Shown here in pieces: positions 8,667-17,680 of a stretch of DNA of 64,000 bases (positions within the stretch are counted from its first letter, which is position 1; the number at the start of each line of letters is the position of its first letter). The notes beneath the pieces were generated by a model that was given only the letters and a program-made list of their open reading frames with translations, made no database searches and was not told the DNA's origin. Source of the stretch: a beta proteobacterium AAP51 (GTDB lineage: Bacteria > Pseudomonadota > Gammaproteobacteria > Burkholderiales > Burkholderiaceae_C); the NCBI GenBank assembly GCA_001295905.1, contig LJHT01000016.1, forward strand, positions 1-64,000, written 5' to 3'. The translations under genes were made by a program, and so were the position numbers.

Positions 8667-9293
8667 TCACTTCATCGTGTACCCGCGCCCGTCCATGCAG
8701 GCTTCAACGGCGCGGTGGAAAACGCTGGCATCGGCCAGCGCCGCCGGCTGCGTGGTGGCCCAGCGGTTGCAATCCTGGCGGTCGGCCTCGGTCTGCTGGG
8801 CGCTCTGGCCGTTGCGGGGGTAGATCACGGGGTCGGGCCGGCTGGGCGGGGTGGGTAACGCTTCGGCCGCCGGTGCGGGCTCGGGGCGTTCGGCCTGCTG
8901 CAGCACCAGGGGTGCGGCCAGCACCACGGGCGGGGCCACGAGCACCCAACCGCTGCCCCAGGGCCGGTAGTGGTGGCTGCCGTGGCGCCAATAGCGGCCA
9001 CCGCCAATGACCACGCTCACCGCACCGCGGGGCAGGTGGCTGTAGTAGCCGCGGTGGCGGTGGCCGAAGCCGTGCGGCCCGTAGCCATGGCTGAAGAGCG
9101 GCAGTTCCAGGCCGATGGACACCCCGACGCCGGCGTGCGCGGGTGTGGCCGTCATGGCAGCAAGGGCCGTGACGGCCAGCCCCAGCATCACGGCGCTGAA
9201 GGCAGCGGCCCGTCTTGCGGCGGGCGTCGGGGCCTGTGGCGTGGGGCTTGCCGAGGGCATGGTGGCTGTGCGGGGTGTGGGTGCGGTGGCCAT
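8667..9293 (-). CDS. Exported His/Gly-rich protein inside the urease cluster
   Basis: Not a standard urease gene. A Pro/Thr/Ala-rich N-terminus leads to a clear signal peptide (FSAVMLGLAVTALAAM, cleavage likely after TPAHA). The mature protein opens with a His/Gly/Tyr-rich stretch (SHGYGPHGFGHRHRGYYSH), a hydrophobic Val/Ala/Leu segment, and a C-terminal module with two Cys (ADRQDCNRWATTQP ... VEACMDGRGY), a pattern common in small exported proteins of betaproteobacteria. It sits between ureF and ureG on the same strand. A role in periplasmic metal (nickel) binding is inference from the histidines and the context. The true start may be a later Met. Confidence 0.7.
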   Translation of the reverse strand: MATAPTPRTATMPSASPTPQAPTPAARRAAAFSAVMLGLAVTALAAMTATPAHAGVGVSIGLELPLFSHGYGPHGFGHRHRGYYSHLPRGAVSVVIGGGRYWRHGSHHYRPWGSGWVLVAPPVVLAAPLVLQQAERPEPAPAAEALPTPPSRPDPVIYPRNGQSAQQTEADRQDCNRWATTQPAALADASVFHRAVEACMDGRGYTMK

Positions 9294-9393
9294 GGTCAGA
9301 TGCCTTCCAGGTGCGCGCGGCAGGGCGGGACGCTCATCATGCCGCAGCCGCGCGTTTTCCGGGAGGCAAGTCGGAAGGCGGCTGGCGGCACGG

Positions 9394-10116
9394 TCAAGAG
9401 CGGAACAAGCGCGAGTACTGCGTCTCGTGCTGCGCGCTCAGGACGGCCAGCATCGGGCTGTAGGCTTGGCGTTCACCGGGCGGCAGGGCCAGGGCCTGCT
9501 CCACGGCACCGGGCAGCTCGGCCGCCAGGCGCTGCAGCAGGCGTTGTGCCGAGGCCTGGCCCAGGGGCACGGCTTTCATCGCCGCCTGCGCCATGTTCTC
9601 GGCCCAGCCCCAGCCGAAGGCCAGCAGGCTTTCGCGCGCCGGCGCGCCGGCCAGCACCGCAGCCAGCGCAAAGGCCGTGGGCCACAGGGGCGCGGGGCTC
9701 AGCGCGGCCAGCGTGGGCAGGCGGGGGTCGGCGGCGTGCGGGCTGTTCTTCAGCCACTCCAGCAGGCTGCGGCCCATCTGCTCCGCCTGGGCGCGGAACT
9801 CTGCGCTTTCGCGCGTGCTGCGCAGCCAGGTGTTGACGGCCTGCACCGCCGCCACGTCGTGCGTCTGCCAGGCGGTGTGGGCCTGGGCCAGGGCGGGCAG
9901 GTCGCTGCGCGCCAGCGCCAGCTGCAGCTGCTGCGACAGCCACTCGGCCGCCTGCGCTTCGCTGTGCACCAGGCCGGCTTCGACGGCGGCTTCAAGGCCT
10001 TCGGAATAGCTGAAGCCCCCCACCGGCAAGGCCGGCGAGGCCAACCACATCAGCTGCAGCAGGGTGGGGGCGGGGGGGTTCACCGGTGGCGTGTCAGTGC
10101 GAATGACCGTGGCCAT
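9394..10116 (-). CDS. ureF: Urease accessory protein UreF
   Basis: Part of the UreD-UreF-UreG chaperone complex that loads nickel into urease; UreF checks UreG's GTPase. Family motifs are [21 protein letters not shown] at the N-terminus and [21 protein letters not shown] near the C-terminus. I place the start at the Met at 10116 ([12 protein letters not shown]), giving 240 residues; other Met codons lie at 10128 and 10134. All of them fall inside the His-tail codons of ureE, so the two genes overlap by at least 23 bases and are probably translationally coupled. The open frame continues upstream only because it is the shifted reading of the ureE His repeats. Confidence 0.93.
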   Translation of the reverse strand: MATVIRTDTPPVNPPAPTLLQLMWLASPALPVGGFSYSEGLEAAVEAGLVHSEAQAAEWLSQQLQLALARSDLPALAQAHTAWQTHDVAAVQAVNTWLRSTRESAEFRAQAEQMGRSLLEWLKNSPHAADPRLPTLAALSPAPLWPTAFALAAVLAGAPARESLLAFGWGWAENMAQAAMKAVPLGQASAQRLLQRLAAELPGAVEQALALPPGERQAYSPMLAVLSAQHETQYSRLFRS

Positions 10117-10759
10117 GGTCGTGCCCATGGTCATGGCCACAGCCGGGGCCGTGCACATGCGGTGCCGGGGCTGCGCTGACGGCAATGCCGATGGGCTTGC
10201 CGCGCGCCGGGGCGGGCGTGGGGGCGTGATCGTGGCCGTGGTCGTGGCTGTGATCATGGTCGTGGCCGTGGCCGTGGCCGTGGTCGTGTCCATGCGCGTG
10301 GCCTCCGGCCTGGTAGGCCCCGCCTTCGGGCTCGAAGCCGGCCTGTTCTTCCTTCACCGTCAGGTGCATGCGGCGCAGCATCTCGGCCAGCACGGGGTCG
10401 GGTTCGAACTGCAGGCGGTCGGCGCGCAGGTCCACCGGCACGTGGCGGTTGCCCAGGTGGTAGGCGGCGCGCAGCAGGTCTGAGGGCTGGCCGTGTTCGG
10501 CGCAGGGCCGCACCACCATCACGGGCTGCGGCGCGGCCTGGGCCAGCACCAGCGAGCCGTCTTCGGCCACCAGCACGTCGCCGCCGCGCACCACGCTGCC
10601 GCGGGGCAGGAAGACGGCCAGCGTGCGGCCCTGGCTGTCCTGCGCGTCGAAGCGGCTTTTCTGGCGCGTGTCCCAGTCCAGCGCCAGCGTGGCGGCGCGT
10701 TTCACGAGCACCGGGGCCAGGCCACGGCCCTGGGGAATGAGTTTGTTGACGGTCAGCAT
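10094..10759 (-). CDS. ureE: Urease nickel metallochaperone UreE with a double His-rich tail
   Basis: Binds and hands over nickel for urease assembly. The N-terminal peptide-binding domain and the central metal domain (HLGNRHVPV, with the conserved His) are normal. After residue 153 the protein carries two His-rich blocks: about residues 154-180 (repeats of HGHDHG type) and the last 15-20 residues, separated by a Pro/Ala linker. At 221 residues it is longer than tail-less UreE (about 150). The tail probably stores extra nickel. The start at 10759 is divergent from the toxin-antitoxin pair, 68 bases away. Confidence 0.95.
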   Translation of the reverse strand: MLTVNKLIPQGRGLAPVLVKRAATLALDWDTRQKSRFDAQDSQGRTLAVFLPRGSVVRGGDVLVAEDGSLVLAQAAPQPVMVVRPCAEHGQPSDLLRAAYHLGNRHVPVDLRADRLQFEPDPVLAEMLRRMHLTVKEEQAGFEPEGGAYQAGGHAHGHDHGHGHGHDHDHSHDHGHDHAPTPAPARGKPIGIAVSAAPAPHVHGPGCGHDHGHDHGHGHSH

Positions 10760-10797
10760 GGGTGGCAGGCTTGCGGCAAGGGGGGTGGGGCGGTTAG

Positions 10798-10813
10798 TAT
10801 AACTTTCGTTATA
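10798..10813. promoter_or_regulatory. Inverted repeat upstream of the antitoxin gene, likely autorepressor site
   Basis: TATAAC and GTTATA arms separated by TTTC, unusually AT-rich for this genome. It lies directly before GGAGG (10816-10820) and the antitoxin start at 10828. AbrB-like antitoxins commonly repress their own operon by binding such palindromes. The site also sits in the ureE upstream region, so it might affect both genes; that is inference. Confidence 0.6.
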
Positions 10814-10827
10814 ACGGAGGTGGTGCC

Positions 10828-11052
10828 ATGACGGCTTTGAAACTCACGCAGATCGGCAACTCGGTGGGCGTCATCCTGCCCAAGGAAGTGCTGGCACGCT
10901 TGAAGCTGGAGAAGGGCGACACGGTGTTCGTCACCGAGGCCGCCAACGGTGTCACGCTGACGCCCTACGACCCCACGCTCGACGAAGAACTCAAGGCTGG
11001 GCGCGAGTTCATGCGCGAGTTCCGCGACACCTTCCATCAGCTGGCCAAGTGA
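10828..11052 (+). CDS. AbrB/MazE-type antitoxin
   Basis: A 74-residue swapped-hairpin (SpoVT/AbrB) DNA-binding protein: LTQIGNSVGVILPKEVLARL is the DNA-binding part, followed by a C-terminal tail (about residues 48-74) that would bind and neutralise the toxin. A strong GGAGG precedes the ATG. Its stop overlaps the toxin start by four bases (GTGA), which is typical of antitoxin-first modules. It would repress its own promoter via the inverted repeat just upstream. It lies inside the urease cluster on the opposite strand. Confidence 0.88.
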   Translation: MTALKLTQIGNSVGVILPKEVLARLKLEKGDTVFVTEAANGVTLTPYDPTLDEELKAGREFMREFRDTFHQLAK

Positions 11053-11435
11053 ACTGGCGCTGGGTGCGGCGGCAGGCGCTGGAACTGCTGCACGACGAGA
11101 GCATTGCCGAACACGGGGGCGCGCCCGGCCTGCGTGACGAGGGCTTGTTCGAATCGGCGCTGGCGCGGCCGCAGAACCTGGCGGTCTACGGTGAGCCTGA
11201 CTTCGCCGATCTCGCCGCAGCCTATGGCGTGGGCTTGGCCAAGAACCACCCTTTTGTCGATGGCAACAAGCGCACCGCCTTCCTGGCCGTGGGTTTGTTT
11301 CTGGCGCTGAACGGCCGCCGGCTCGTCGCCACGCAGGCGGAGGCCACGTTGACCATGCTGGCCGTGGCCGCGGGTTCGATGGACGAAACCACCTTCGCTG
11401 CCTGGCTGCGCACGCACAGCGCCCCCCGCGCCTGA
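11049..11435 (+). CDS. Doc-type (death-on-curing) Fic-fold toxin
   Basis: A 128-residue Doc family protein. The active motif HPFVDGNKRTAF is near residue 74 and agrees with the Doc/Fic pattern HxFx(D/N)GNKR; Doc enzymes phosphorylate EF-Tu and stop translation. The C-terminal helix region (TLTMLAVAAGSMDE) also fits the family. The start is the GTG at 11049, coupled to the antitoxin. Its stop lies only 7 bases from the end of the convergent ureC gene, so it is tightly packed into the urease locus. Toxicity itself is inferred from the family. Confidence 0.88.
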   Translation: MNWRWVRRQALELLHDESIAEHGGAPGLRDEGLFESALARPQNLAVYGEPDFADLAAAYGVGLAKNHPFVDGNKRTAFLAVGLFLALNGRRLVATQAEATLTMLAVAAGSMDETTFAAWLRTHSAPRA

Positions 11436-11442
11436 CCCGCTG

Positions 11443-13176
11443 CTAGAACAGAAAGTACTTCTGCGCCAGCGGCAGCACGCTGGCCGGCTGGCAACTCAGC
11501 AACTCGCCATCGGCGCGCACACGGTAGGTCTGTGCGTCGATCTCCATCTTCGGCAGCCAGCTGTTGTGCACCATGTCTTTCTTGGTGACGCGCCGGCAGC
11601 CCTGCACCGCGGCAAGGCGCTTTTTCAGGCCCAGCGCCTCACCCACCCCGGCCTTCAGCGCGGCCTGGCTCATGAAGGTGAGCGAGGTCGCCTGCAGCGT
11701 GCCCCCGAAGCTGCCGAACATCGGCCGGTAGTGCACCGGCTGCGGCGTGGGAATGCTGGCGTTGGCGTCGCCCATCAGCGCCGCGGCGATGAAGCCGCCC
11801 TTCAGGACAAGGCTGGGCTTCACGCCAAAGAAGGCCGGGCGCCACAGCACGAGGTCGGCCCACTTGCCCACCTCGACACTGCCCACCTCGTGCGATATGC
11901 CGTTGGCAATGGCCGGGTTCACCGTGTACTTGGCGACGTAGCGCTTGACGCGGAAGTTGTCGTTGCGCGCCGTGTCGGGGCCCAAGGCGCCGCGCTGTGC
12001 CTTCATCTTGTGCGCCGTCTGCCAGGTGCGGATGATGACCTCGCCCACGCGGCCCATGGCCTGGCTGTCGCTGCTCATCATGCTGATGGCGCCCAGGTCG
12101 TGCAGCACGTCTTCGGCGGCGATGGTTTCGCGGCGGATGCGGCTTTCGGCGAAGGCCAGGTCTTCGGCGATGCTGGCATCGAGGTGGTGGCACACCATCA
12201 GCATGTCCAGGTGCTCGTCCACCGTGTTCACGGTGTAGGGCATGGTGGGGTTGGTGCTGCTGGGCAGGAAGTTGGCCTCGCCCACCACGCGCAGGATGTC
12301 GGGCGCGTGGCCGCCGCCCGCGCCTTCGGTGTGGAAGGCGCAAAGGCTGCGGCCGCGCGTGGCGCCGATGGTGTCTTCGACGAAGCCGCTTTCGTTGAGC
12401 GTGTCGCTGTGCAGGCTGACCTGCGTGTCGGTGGCCTCGGCCACGTCCAGGCAGTTGCCGATGGCCGCCGGCGTGCTGCCCCAGTCTTCGTGCAGCTTCA
12501 TGCCGATGGCGCCGGCCGCAATCTGCTGGCTCAGTGCATCGGGCCGCGCGGCATTGCCCTTGCCCAGGAAGCCCAGGTTCATGGGGAAGGCCTCGGCCGC
12601 CATCAGCATGCGGTGCAGGTTCTCGGGCCCCGGCGTGCAGGTGGTGGCGAAGGTGCCGGTGGCGGGCCCGGTGCCGCCGCCCAGCATGGTGGTGACGCCG
12701 CTCATCAGCGCTTCTTCGATCTGCTGCGGGCAGATGAAGTGGATGTGGCTGTCGATGCCGCCGGCGGTGACGATCATGCCCTCGCCGGCAATGATTTCGG
12801 TGCCGGGGCCGATGACGATGTCCACCCCGCTCTGCACGTCGGGGTTGCCGGCCTTGCCGATGGCGGCGATGCGGCAGCCCTTGATGCCGATGTCGGCCTT
12901 CACGATGCCCCAGTGGTCGATGATGAGCGCGTTGGTGATGACGCAGTCGTGCGCTTCGTCGTGCCCCGGGCCGTTGACCGCCTGGCCCTGGCCCATGCCG
13001 TCGCGGATGGTCTTGCCGCCGCCGAACTTCACTTCTTCGCCGTAGCCGCCGGCGTTCAAGGTGAAGTCCTTTTCGACTTCGATGACCAGGCCGGTGTCGG
13101 CCAGGCGCAGGCGGTCGCCCACGGTGGGGCCGTACATCTCGGCGTAGGCGCGGCGGCCGATGCGGGCGCCGCTCAT
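11443..13176 (-). CDS. ureC: Urease alpha subunit (catalytic)
   Basis: Hydrolyses urea to ammonia and carbamate at a dinickel centre. Seen here: HIHFICPQQ (first Ni-binding His pair), the carbamylated lysine in [13 protein letters not shown] (about residue 227), [10 protein letters not shown], the flap region [15 protein letters not shown] with the active-site His, and the [11 protein letters not shown] segment with the nickel-binding Asp. With the start at 13176 the protein is 577 residues, close to the usual 567-570. The start overlaps the ureB stop by one base. Downstream, the cluster is interrupted by the opposite-strand toxin-antitoxin pair before ureE. Confidence 0.98.
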   Translation of the reverse strand: MSGARIGRRAYAEMYGPTVGDRLRLADTGLVIEVEKDFTLNAGGYGEEVKFGGGKTIRDGMGQGQAVNGPGHDEAHDCVITNALIIDHWGIVKADIGIKGCRIAAIGKAGNPDVQSGVDIVIGPGTEIIAGEGMIVTAGGIDSHIHFICPQQIEEALMSGVTTMLGGGTGPATGTFATTCTPGPENLHRMLMAAEAFPMNLGFLGKGNAARPDALSQQIAAGAIGMKLHEDWGSTPAAIGNCLDVAEATDTQVSLHSDTLNESGFVEDTIGATRGRSLCAFHTEGAGGGHAPDILRVVGEANFLPSSTNPTMPYTVNTVDEHLDMLMVCHHLDASIAEDLAFAESRIRRETIAAEDVLHDLGAISMMSSDSQAMGRVGEVIIRTWQTAHKMKAQRGALGPDTARNDNFRVKRYVAKYTVNPAIANGISHEVGSVEVGKWADLVLWRPAFFGVKPSLVLKGGFIAAALMGDANASIPTPQPVHYRPMFGSFGGTLQATSLTFMSQAALKAGVGEALGLKKRLAAVQGCRRVTKKDMVHNSWLPKMEIDAQTYRVRADGELLSCQPASVLPLAQKYFLF

Positions 13177-13481
13177 CACAGCGCCCCTTGCGTGAGGCCG
13201 CGGAAGCCCCACACCTGCCGGCGGCCGCCGAAATCCACCAGCGACACGGTGCGCTGCTGGCCGGGCTCGAAGCGGACGGCGGTGCCACTGGCGATGTTCA
13301 GGCGCTTGCCGCGCGCGGCCTGGCGGTCGAAGTGCAGGGCGGCGTTCGTTTCTGCGAAGTGGTAGTGGCTGCCCACCTGGATGGGCCGGTCGCCCGTGTT
13401 GGCCACCACCAGCACCAGGGGCGTGCGGCCGGGGTTGAGTTCGTGTTCGCCGTCGTCTATGAGCAGTTCGCCTGGGGTCAT
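13176..13481 (-). CDS. ureB: Urease beta subunit
   Basis: Structural subunit of the bacterial three-subunit urease. The conserved stretches [21 protein letters not shown] and [17 protein letters not shown] identify it. It has 101 residues, a normal length. AAGGAA lies about 11 bases before its start. One base overlaps ureC, consistent with coupled synthesis in equal amounts. Confidence 0.97.
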   Translation of the reverse strand: MTPGELLIDDGEHELNPGRTPLVLVVANTGDRPIQVGSHYHFAETNAALHFDRQAARGKRLNIASGTAVRFEPGQQRTVSLVDFGGRRQVWGFRGLTQGAL

Positions 13482-13508
13482 GGCAGCCGCGTTCCTTGTT
13501 TTATGTTG

Positions 13509-13697
13509 CTACTTGCGGCGGAAGAACCAGGCCACGCCCAGCGCCGCCACGGCCAGCGCCAGCCACAGCAGCGCGTCTTCGGCATGCCAGTGGTGGGTGC
13601 CGGGCAGGCCGTGTCCTTCGTGAGCCAGGGCCTGGGCCTGGGCCAAGACCAGGCCGGCGGCGGCCAGCAGGGGCCGGGTGTAAGGGGGTGGGTTCAT
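13509..13697 (-). CDS. Small His-containing membrane protein between ureA and ureB
   Basis: A 62-residue protein that is not a standard urease component. It has an N-terminal hydrophobic stretch with a signal-like end (LLAAAGLVLAQAQALA), a short His-rich segment (HEGHGLPGTHHWHAED, five His in 16 residues), one transmembrane helix (LLWLALAVAALGVAWFF) and a basic end (RRK). It lies 18 bases after ureA and 27 bases before ureB, all in one direction. The topology puts the His loop outside the membrane. It recalls the His-containing start of HupE/UreJ nickel permeases but is far too short to be one. A metal role is inference. Confidence 0.7.
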   Translation of the reverse strand: MNPPPYTRPLLAAAGLVLAQAQALAHEGHGLPGTHHWHAEDALLWLALAVAALGVAWFFRRK

Positions 13698-13715
13698 GGG
13701 GGCGCGCCTCCAGGC

Positions 13716-14018
13716 TTATGCGATAGGTTGGTGCACGGTCACCAATTTGGTGCCATCGGGGAAGGTGGCTTCCACCTGAATCTCACTGACGATCTCGGGC
13801 ACGCCGTCCATCACGTCGTCGCGGCCCAGCACGGTTTTGCCTTCGCTCATCAGCTGCGCCACGGTCTTGCCGTCGCGCGCGCCTTCCATGATGGCGGCGG
13901 TGATCATCGCAATGGCTTCCGGCACGTTCAGCTTCAAGCCACGCGCCTTGCGGCGTTCGGCCAGCAGCGCGGCGGTGAAGATCAGCAGCTTGTCTTTCTC
14001 GCGGGGGCTCAGGTCCAT
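13716..14018 (-). CDS. ureA: Urease gamma subunit
   Basis: Smallest urease subunit, 100 residues, starting [41 protein letters not shown] and the C-terminal VTVHQPI are typical of UreA. The Met at 14018 is the family start; upstream in-frame codons are not conserved. Only 80 bases separate it from the divergent permease-kinase fusion gene, so both promoters must sit in that gap. No ureD lies upstream, where many relatives keep it. Confidence 0.97.
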   Translation of the reverse strand: MDLSPREKDKLLIFTAALLAERRKARGLKLNVPEAIAMITAAIMEGARDGKTVAQLMSEGKTVLGRDDVMDGVPEIVSEIQVEATFPDGTKLVTVHQPIA

Positions 14019-14098
14019 GGTCGACTCATCAGCACGATAGGTGCCAATGTAAGCCGAGCCCGCGGGCTGGCCCGCAACGTGCAAACCCGCAGGCCCTG

Positions 14099-17000
14099 AT
14101 GTCGAGCCCGCCGCAGCCCCCCCAGCCGCCCACGCCTGCCGCGCAGCAGCGGGTGATCAAGGTGCGGCGCGACTACAACGCCTGGGTGGCCAGCGAAACG
14201 CTGGAAGACTATGCGCTGCGTTTCACGCCGCGGTCTTTCCGCAAGTGGAGCCCCTGGCGCGTGGCGCACACGGCCTTCGGCGGTGCGGCCAGCTTCCTGG
14301 TGCTGGAGGCCCTGGGCGCCACGCTGCTGCTGCAGTTCGGCTTCGTGAATGCCTTCTGGGCCATCCTGGCCACGGCCGTCATCATCTTTGCCGCCGGGCT
14401 GCCCATCAGCGTGTATGCCGCGCGCTACGGGCTGGACATGGACCTGCTCACCCGGGGCGCCGGCTTCGGCTACATCGGCAGCACCATCACCAGCCTCATC
14501 TACGCCAGCTTCACCTTCATCTTCTTTGCGCTGGAAGCGGCCATCATGGCCTATGCGCTGGAGCTGGCCTTCGACATCCCGCCGGCCTGGGGCTACCTCA
14601 TCTGTTCGCTGGTGGTCATCCCGATGGTCACGCACGGCGTCACACGTGTCAGCCAGCTGCAGCTGTGGACGCTGCCGCTGTGGCTGGTGCTGCTGGTGCT
14701 GCCCTACGTCTACGTCTTCAACGCCCACCCCACGCTGGCCAGCGACCTGCGTGCCTACGCCGGGCTGGATGGCAGCGGTGGCAGCTTCAACCCGCTGCTC
14801 TTCGGCGGCGCGCTCACGGTGGGCGTGGCGCTCATCACGCAGATGGGCGAGCAGGTGGACTACCTGCGCTTCATGCCAGAGAAGACGCGCGCCAACCGCT
14901 GGCAATGGTGGGGCGCGGTGCTGCTGGGCGGGCCAGGCTGGGTGGTGCCGGGCGTGCTGAAGATGCTGGGCGGCGCGCTGCTGGCGCTGCTGGCGCTGAA
15001 GCTGGCGGTGCCGGCCGATCGCGCCGTCGACCCCAACCAGATGTACCTGGCCGCCTACGAGCTGGTGTTCAACCACTACGGCTGGGCGGTGGCGGCCACG
15101 GCGCTGTTCGTGGTGGTGAGCCAGCTGAAGATCAACGTCACCAACGCCTATGCGGGCAGCCTGGCCTGGAGCAACTTCTTCGCGCGTGTGACGCACAGCC
15201 ACCCCGGGCGCGTGGTGTGGATGGTGTTCAACACGCTGATCGCGCTGATGCTGATGGAGCTGGAGGTCTTCAAGGCCATCGGCGGCGTGCTGGGCCTGTA
15301 CAGCAACATCGCCATCAGCTGGATCATGGCCGTGGTGGCCGACCTGGTGGTGAACAAGCCGCTGGGCCTCAGCCCCAAGGGCATCGAGTTCAAGCGCGCC
15401 CATCTCTACGACATCAACCCCGTGGGCGTGGGCGCGATGGGCCTGGCCTCGGTGCTGTCTATGGCCGCCCACCTGGGCGCCTTCGGGCCCATGGCCGAAG
15501 CCTTCTCGGCCGTCATCGCGATGGCGGTGGCCTTCGTCACCGCACCGCTGATCGCCTGGGCCACGAAAGGCCGCTACTACATCGCCCGCCCCGGCGTGCC
15601 CGACAGCGCCTGCGCCCCGGCCGCCCCTGCGGACGAAGCCGGCCGCTACCTGGGCCTGGCCCGCGCCGCAGCGCCGGGCGCCATGGTCGGCCTCCCCGGT
15701 CTCGCCGGCCTGCAGGCGCTGCGCCGCTGCGTGATCTGCGAGCGCGCCTACGAAGGTGAAGACATGGCCGGCTGCCCGGCCTACGGCGGCCCCATCTGCA
15801 GCCTGTGCTGCAGCCTGGACGCGCGTTGCCACGACCTGTGCAAGCCCGAGGCCGCCCGCGCCGGCGTGCAGCTGCGCACGCTGCTGCGCCGCCTGACGCC
15901 CAGCCCCTGGTGGCCGCAGCTGGAAACCGGGCTGGGCCGCTACCTCCTGGTGATGGCCGTGGTGGCGCCCTCGCTGGCCGCGCTGCTGTACCTGCTGCAC
16001 GAGGCCGAGCTGCGTGCGCTCAGCGCCGCAGGCGCCGAGGTCGCGGCGGCCGCCGCACCCGCGCTGCGCATGGGTTTCATCAAGGCCTACTGTGCATTGC
16101 TGCTGGTGTCGGGCGTCATCGGCTGGTGGCTGGTGCTCACGCAGATCAGCCGCCGCGTGGCGCAGGAAGAAAGCAACCGCCAGACCGAAGCGCTGGTGAA
16201 GGAGATCGACAGCCACGCCCGCACCGACGAGGAACTGCAGCGCGCCCGTCTGGCCGCCGAGGCCGCGCGCCGCCAGGCCGAAGCCGCCAACCAGGCCAAG
16301 ACGCGCTACATCAGCGCCATCAGCCACGAACTGCGCACGCCGCTGAACAGCATCCTGGGCTATGCGCAGCTGCTGGACGAAGACCCCTCGCTGCCCGTGC
16401 ACCGCAAGCAGGCCGTGGGCGTCATCCGCCGCGGTGGCGAGCACCTGCTGGGGCTGATCGAAGGCACGCTGGACATCGCGCGCATCGAAGGCGGCAAGCT
16501 GGCGCTGGAGCCCAAGCCCATGCGGCTGCGCCAGAGCCTGCAGCAGATCGTGCAGATGTTCGAGCTGCAGGCCGCGGCCAAGGGCCTGCGCTTCGAGCAC
16601 GACGTGGAAGGCGCGCCGGAACTCGTGCGCGCTGATGAGCGGCGGCTGACGCAGATCCTCATCAACCTGCTGGGCAACGCCGTGAAGTTCACCCAGGGCG
16701 GGCGTGTGAGCCTGCGCGCCGCGCACGTGCGCGAGATGGCGGTGTTCGAAATCGAAGACACCGGCCCGGGCATCGCCCCCGGCGACCTGGAGCGCATCTT
16801 CGAGCCCTTCTCGCGCGGCGAACACACGCCCGCCGGCAGCACCTCCCCCGGCGGCACCGGCCTGGGCCTGACCATCGCGAAGATGCTCACCGACCTGATG
16901 GGCGGCGAGATGACGGTCAGCACCACGCTCGGCCAGGGTACCTTGTTCCGCGTGCGCCTCTTCCTGCCCGCGCTGCAGGGCATGCGCCTGCCGGCCGCCG

Positions 17001-17680
17001 CGCCGCCCCGCGGCGGCTATGCCGGGCCGCGCCGCCGCCTGCTGGTGGTGGACAACGAAGAGGTCGACCGCACGCTGCTCGCGCGCCGCCTGCAGGCGCT
17101 GGGTTTCGACGTGCTGGAGGCGGGCTCGGGCCAGGCCGCCCTGGACCTTCTGAAGGAACACCTGCTGAAGGAGGGCCAGATGAAGGACGGTCCCGCCGAC
17201 GCCATCCTGATGGACCTGGCCATGCCTGGCATCGACGGCTGGCAGACCATCCGCCTGTTGCGCGCCCAGGGCCTGAGCCAGGCGCCGGTGGCCATCGTCT
17301 CGGCCAACGCCTTCGACAAGGGCCTGGACAACGACGTGGGCATCACCCCGGCCGACTTCATCACCAAGCCCGTGCGCTTCGAAGAACTGCTCGACTGGCT
17401 GGGCAGCCGGCTGGCGCTGCAGTGGCATGCGGCTGCACCGCCGCCCCCGCCGCCGCCCGCGGACACCGGCCCGCCGCCACCGCGTGCACAGCTGCAGGCG
17501 CTGCAGGAGGTGGTGAACCTGGGTTACCCGCGCGGCGTGCAGCGTGTGCTGGAGCAGATCGAGGCCGAACACCCTGCCAGCGCTTCGTGGCTGGCGCCCC
17601 TGCGCACGCTGGCCCAGGGCTTCCAGTTCGACCGCATGACACCCCTGATCCAGAAGGCCCTCGCCGATGACCAGCCCTGA
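14099..17680 (+). CDS. Permease-histidine kinase-receiver fusion, probable urea-regulon sensor
   Basis: A 1,193-residue multidomain protein. Residues about 1-500 form an NCS1/purine-cytosine-permease-like membrane domain with roughly 12 helices. Residues 544-581 hold a Cys-rich module with eight Cys ([10 protein letters not shown] ... [15 protein letters not shown]) that looks metal-binding. Two more helices lie near 620-690. A coiled coil leads to the kinase: phospho-acceptor His at about 743 in [14 protein letters not shown], then the ATPase boxes ([33 protein letters not shown]). A receiver domain has its Asp near 1039 ([13 protein letters not shown]). It is divergent from ureA and followed by an overlapping response regulator, then urtA. 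Sensing urea or a related nitrogen compound through the permease domain is inference. Confidence 0.88.
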   Translation: MSSPPQPPQPPTPAAQQRVIKVRRDYNAWVASETLEDYALRFTPRSFRKWSPWRVAHTAFGGAASFLVLEALGATLLLQFGFVNAFWAILATAVIIFAAGLPISVYAARYGLDMDLLTRGAGFGYIGSTITSLIYASFTFIFFALEAAIMAYALELAFDIPPAWGYLICSLVVIPMVTHGVTRVSQLQLWTLPLWLVLLVLPYVYVFNAHPTLASDLRAYAGLDGSGGSFNPLLFGGALTVGVALITQMGEQVDYLRFMPEKTRANRWQWWGAVLLGGPGWVVPGVLKMLGGALLALLALKLAVPADRAVDPNQMYLAAYELVFNHYGWAVAATALFVVVSQLKINVTNAYAGSLAWSNFFARVTHSHPGRVVWMVFNTLIALMLMELEVFKAIGGVLGLYSNIAISWIMAVVADLVVNKPLGLSPKGIEFKRAHLYDINPVGVGAMGLASVLSMAAHLGAFGPMAEAFSAVIAMAVAFVTAPLIAWATKGRYYIARPGVPDSACAPAAPADEAGRYLGLARAAAPGAMVGLPGLAGLQALRRCVICERAYEGEDMAGCPAYGGPICSLCCSLDARCHDLCKPEAARAGVQLRTLLRRLTPSPWWPQLETGLGRYLLVMAVVAPSLAALLYLLHEAELRALSAAGAEVAAAAAPALRMGFIKAYCALLLVSGVIGWWLVLTQISRRVAQEESNRQTEALVKEIDSHARTDEELQRARLAAEAARRQAEAANQAKTRYISAISHELRTPLNSILGYAQLLDEDPSLPVHRKQAVGVIRRGGEHLLGLIEGTLDIARIEGGKLALEPKPMRLRQSLQQIVQMFELQAAAKGLRFEHDVEGAPELVRADERRLTQILINLLGNAVKFTQGGRVSLRAAHVREMAVFEIEDTGPGIAPGDLERIFEPFSRGEHTPAGSTSPGGTGLGLTIAKMLTDLMGGEMTVSTTLGQGTLFRVRLFLPALQGMRLPAAAPPRGGYAGPRRRLLVVDNEEVDRTLLARRLQALGFDVLEAGSGQAALDLLKEHLLKEGQMKDGPADAILMDLAMPGIDGWQTIRLLRAQGLSQAPVAIVSANAFDKGLDNDVGITPADFITKPVRFEELLDWLGSRLALQWHAAAPPPPPPPADTGPPPPRAQLQALQEVVNLGYPRGVQRVLEQIEAEHPASASWLAPLRTLAQGFQFDRMTPLIQKALADDQP

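Noticed and set aside
10500-11500. Insertion sequence or integron bringing in the toxin-antitoxin pair
   Set aside because: No transposase, terminal repeats or target duplication could be seen around it.
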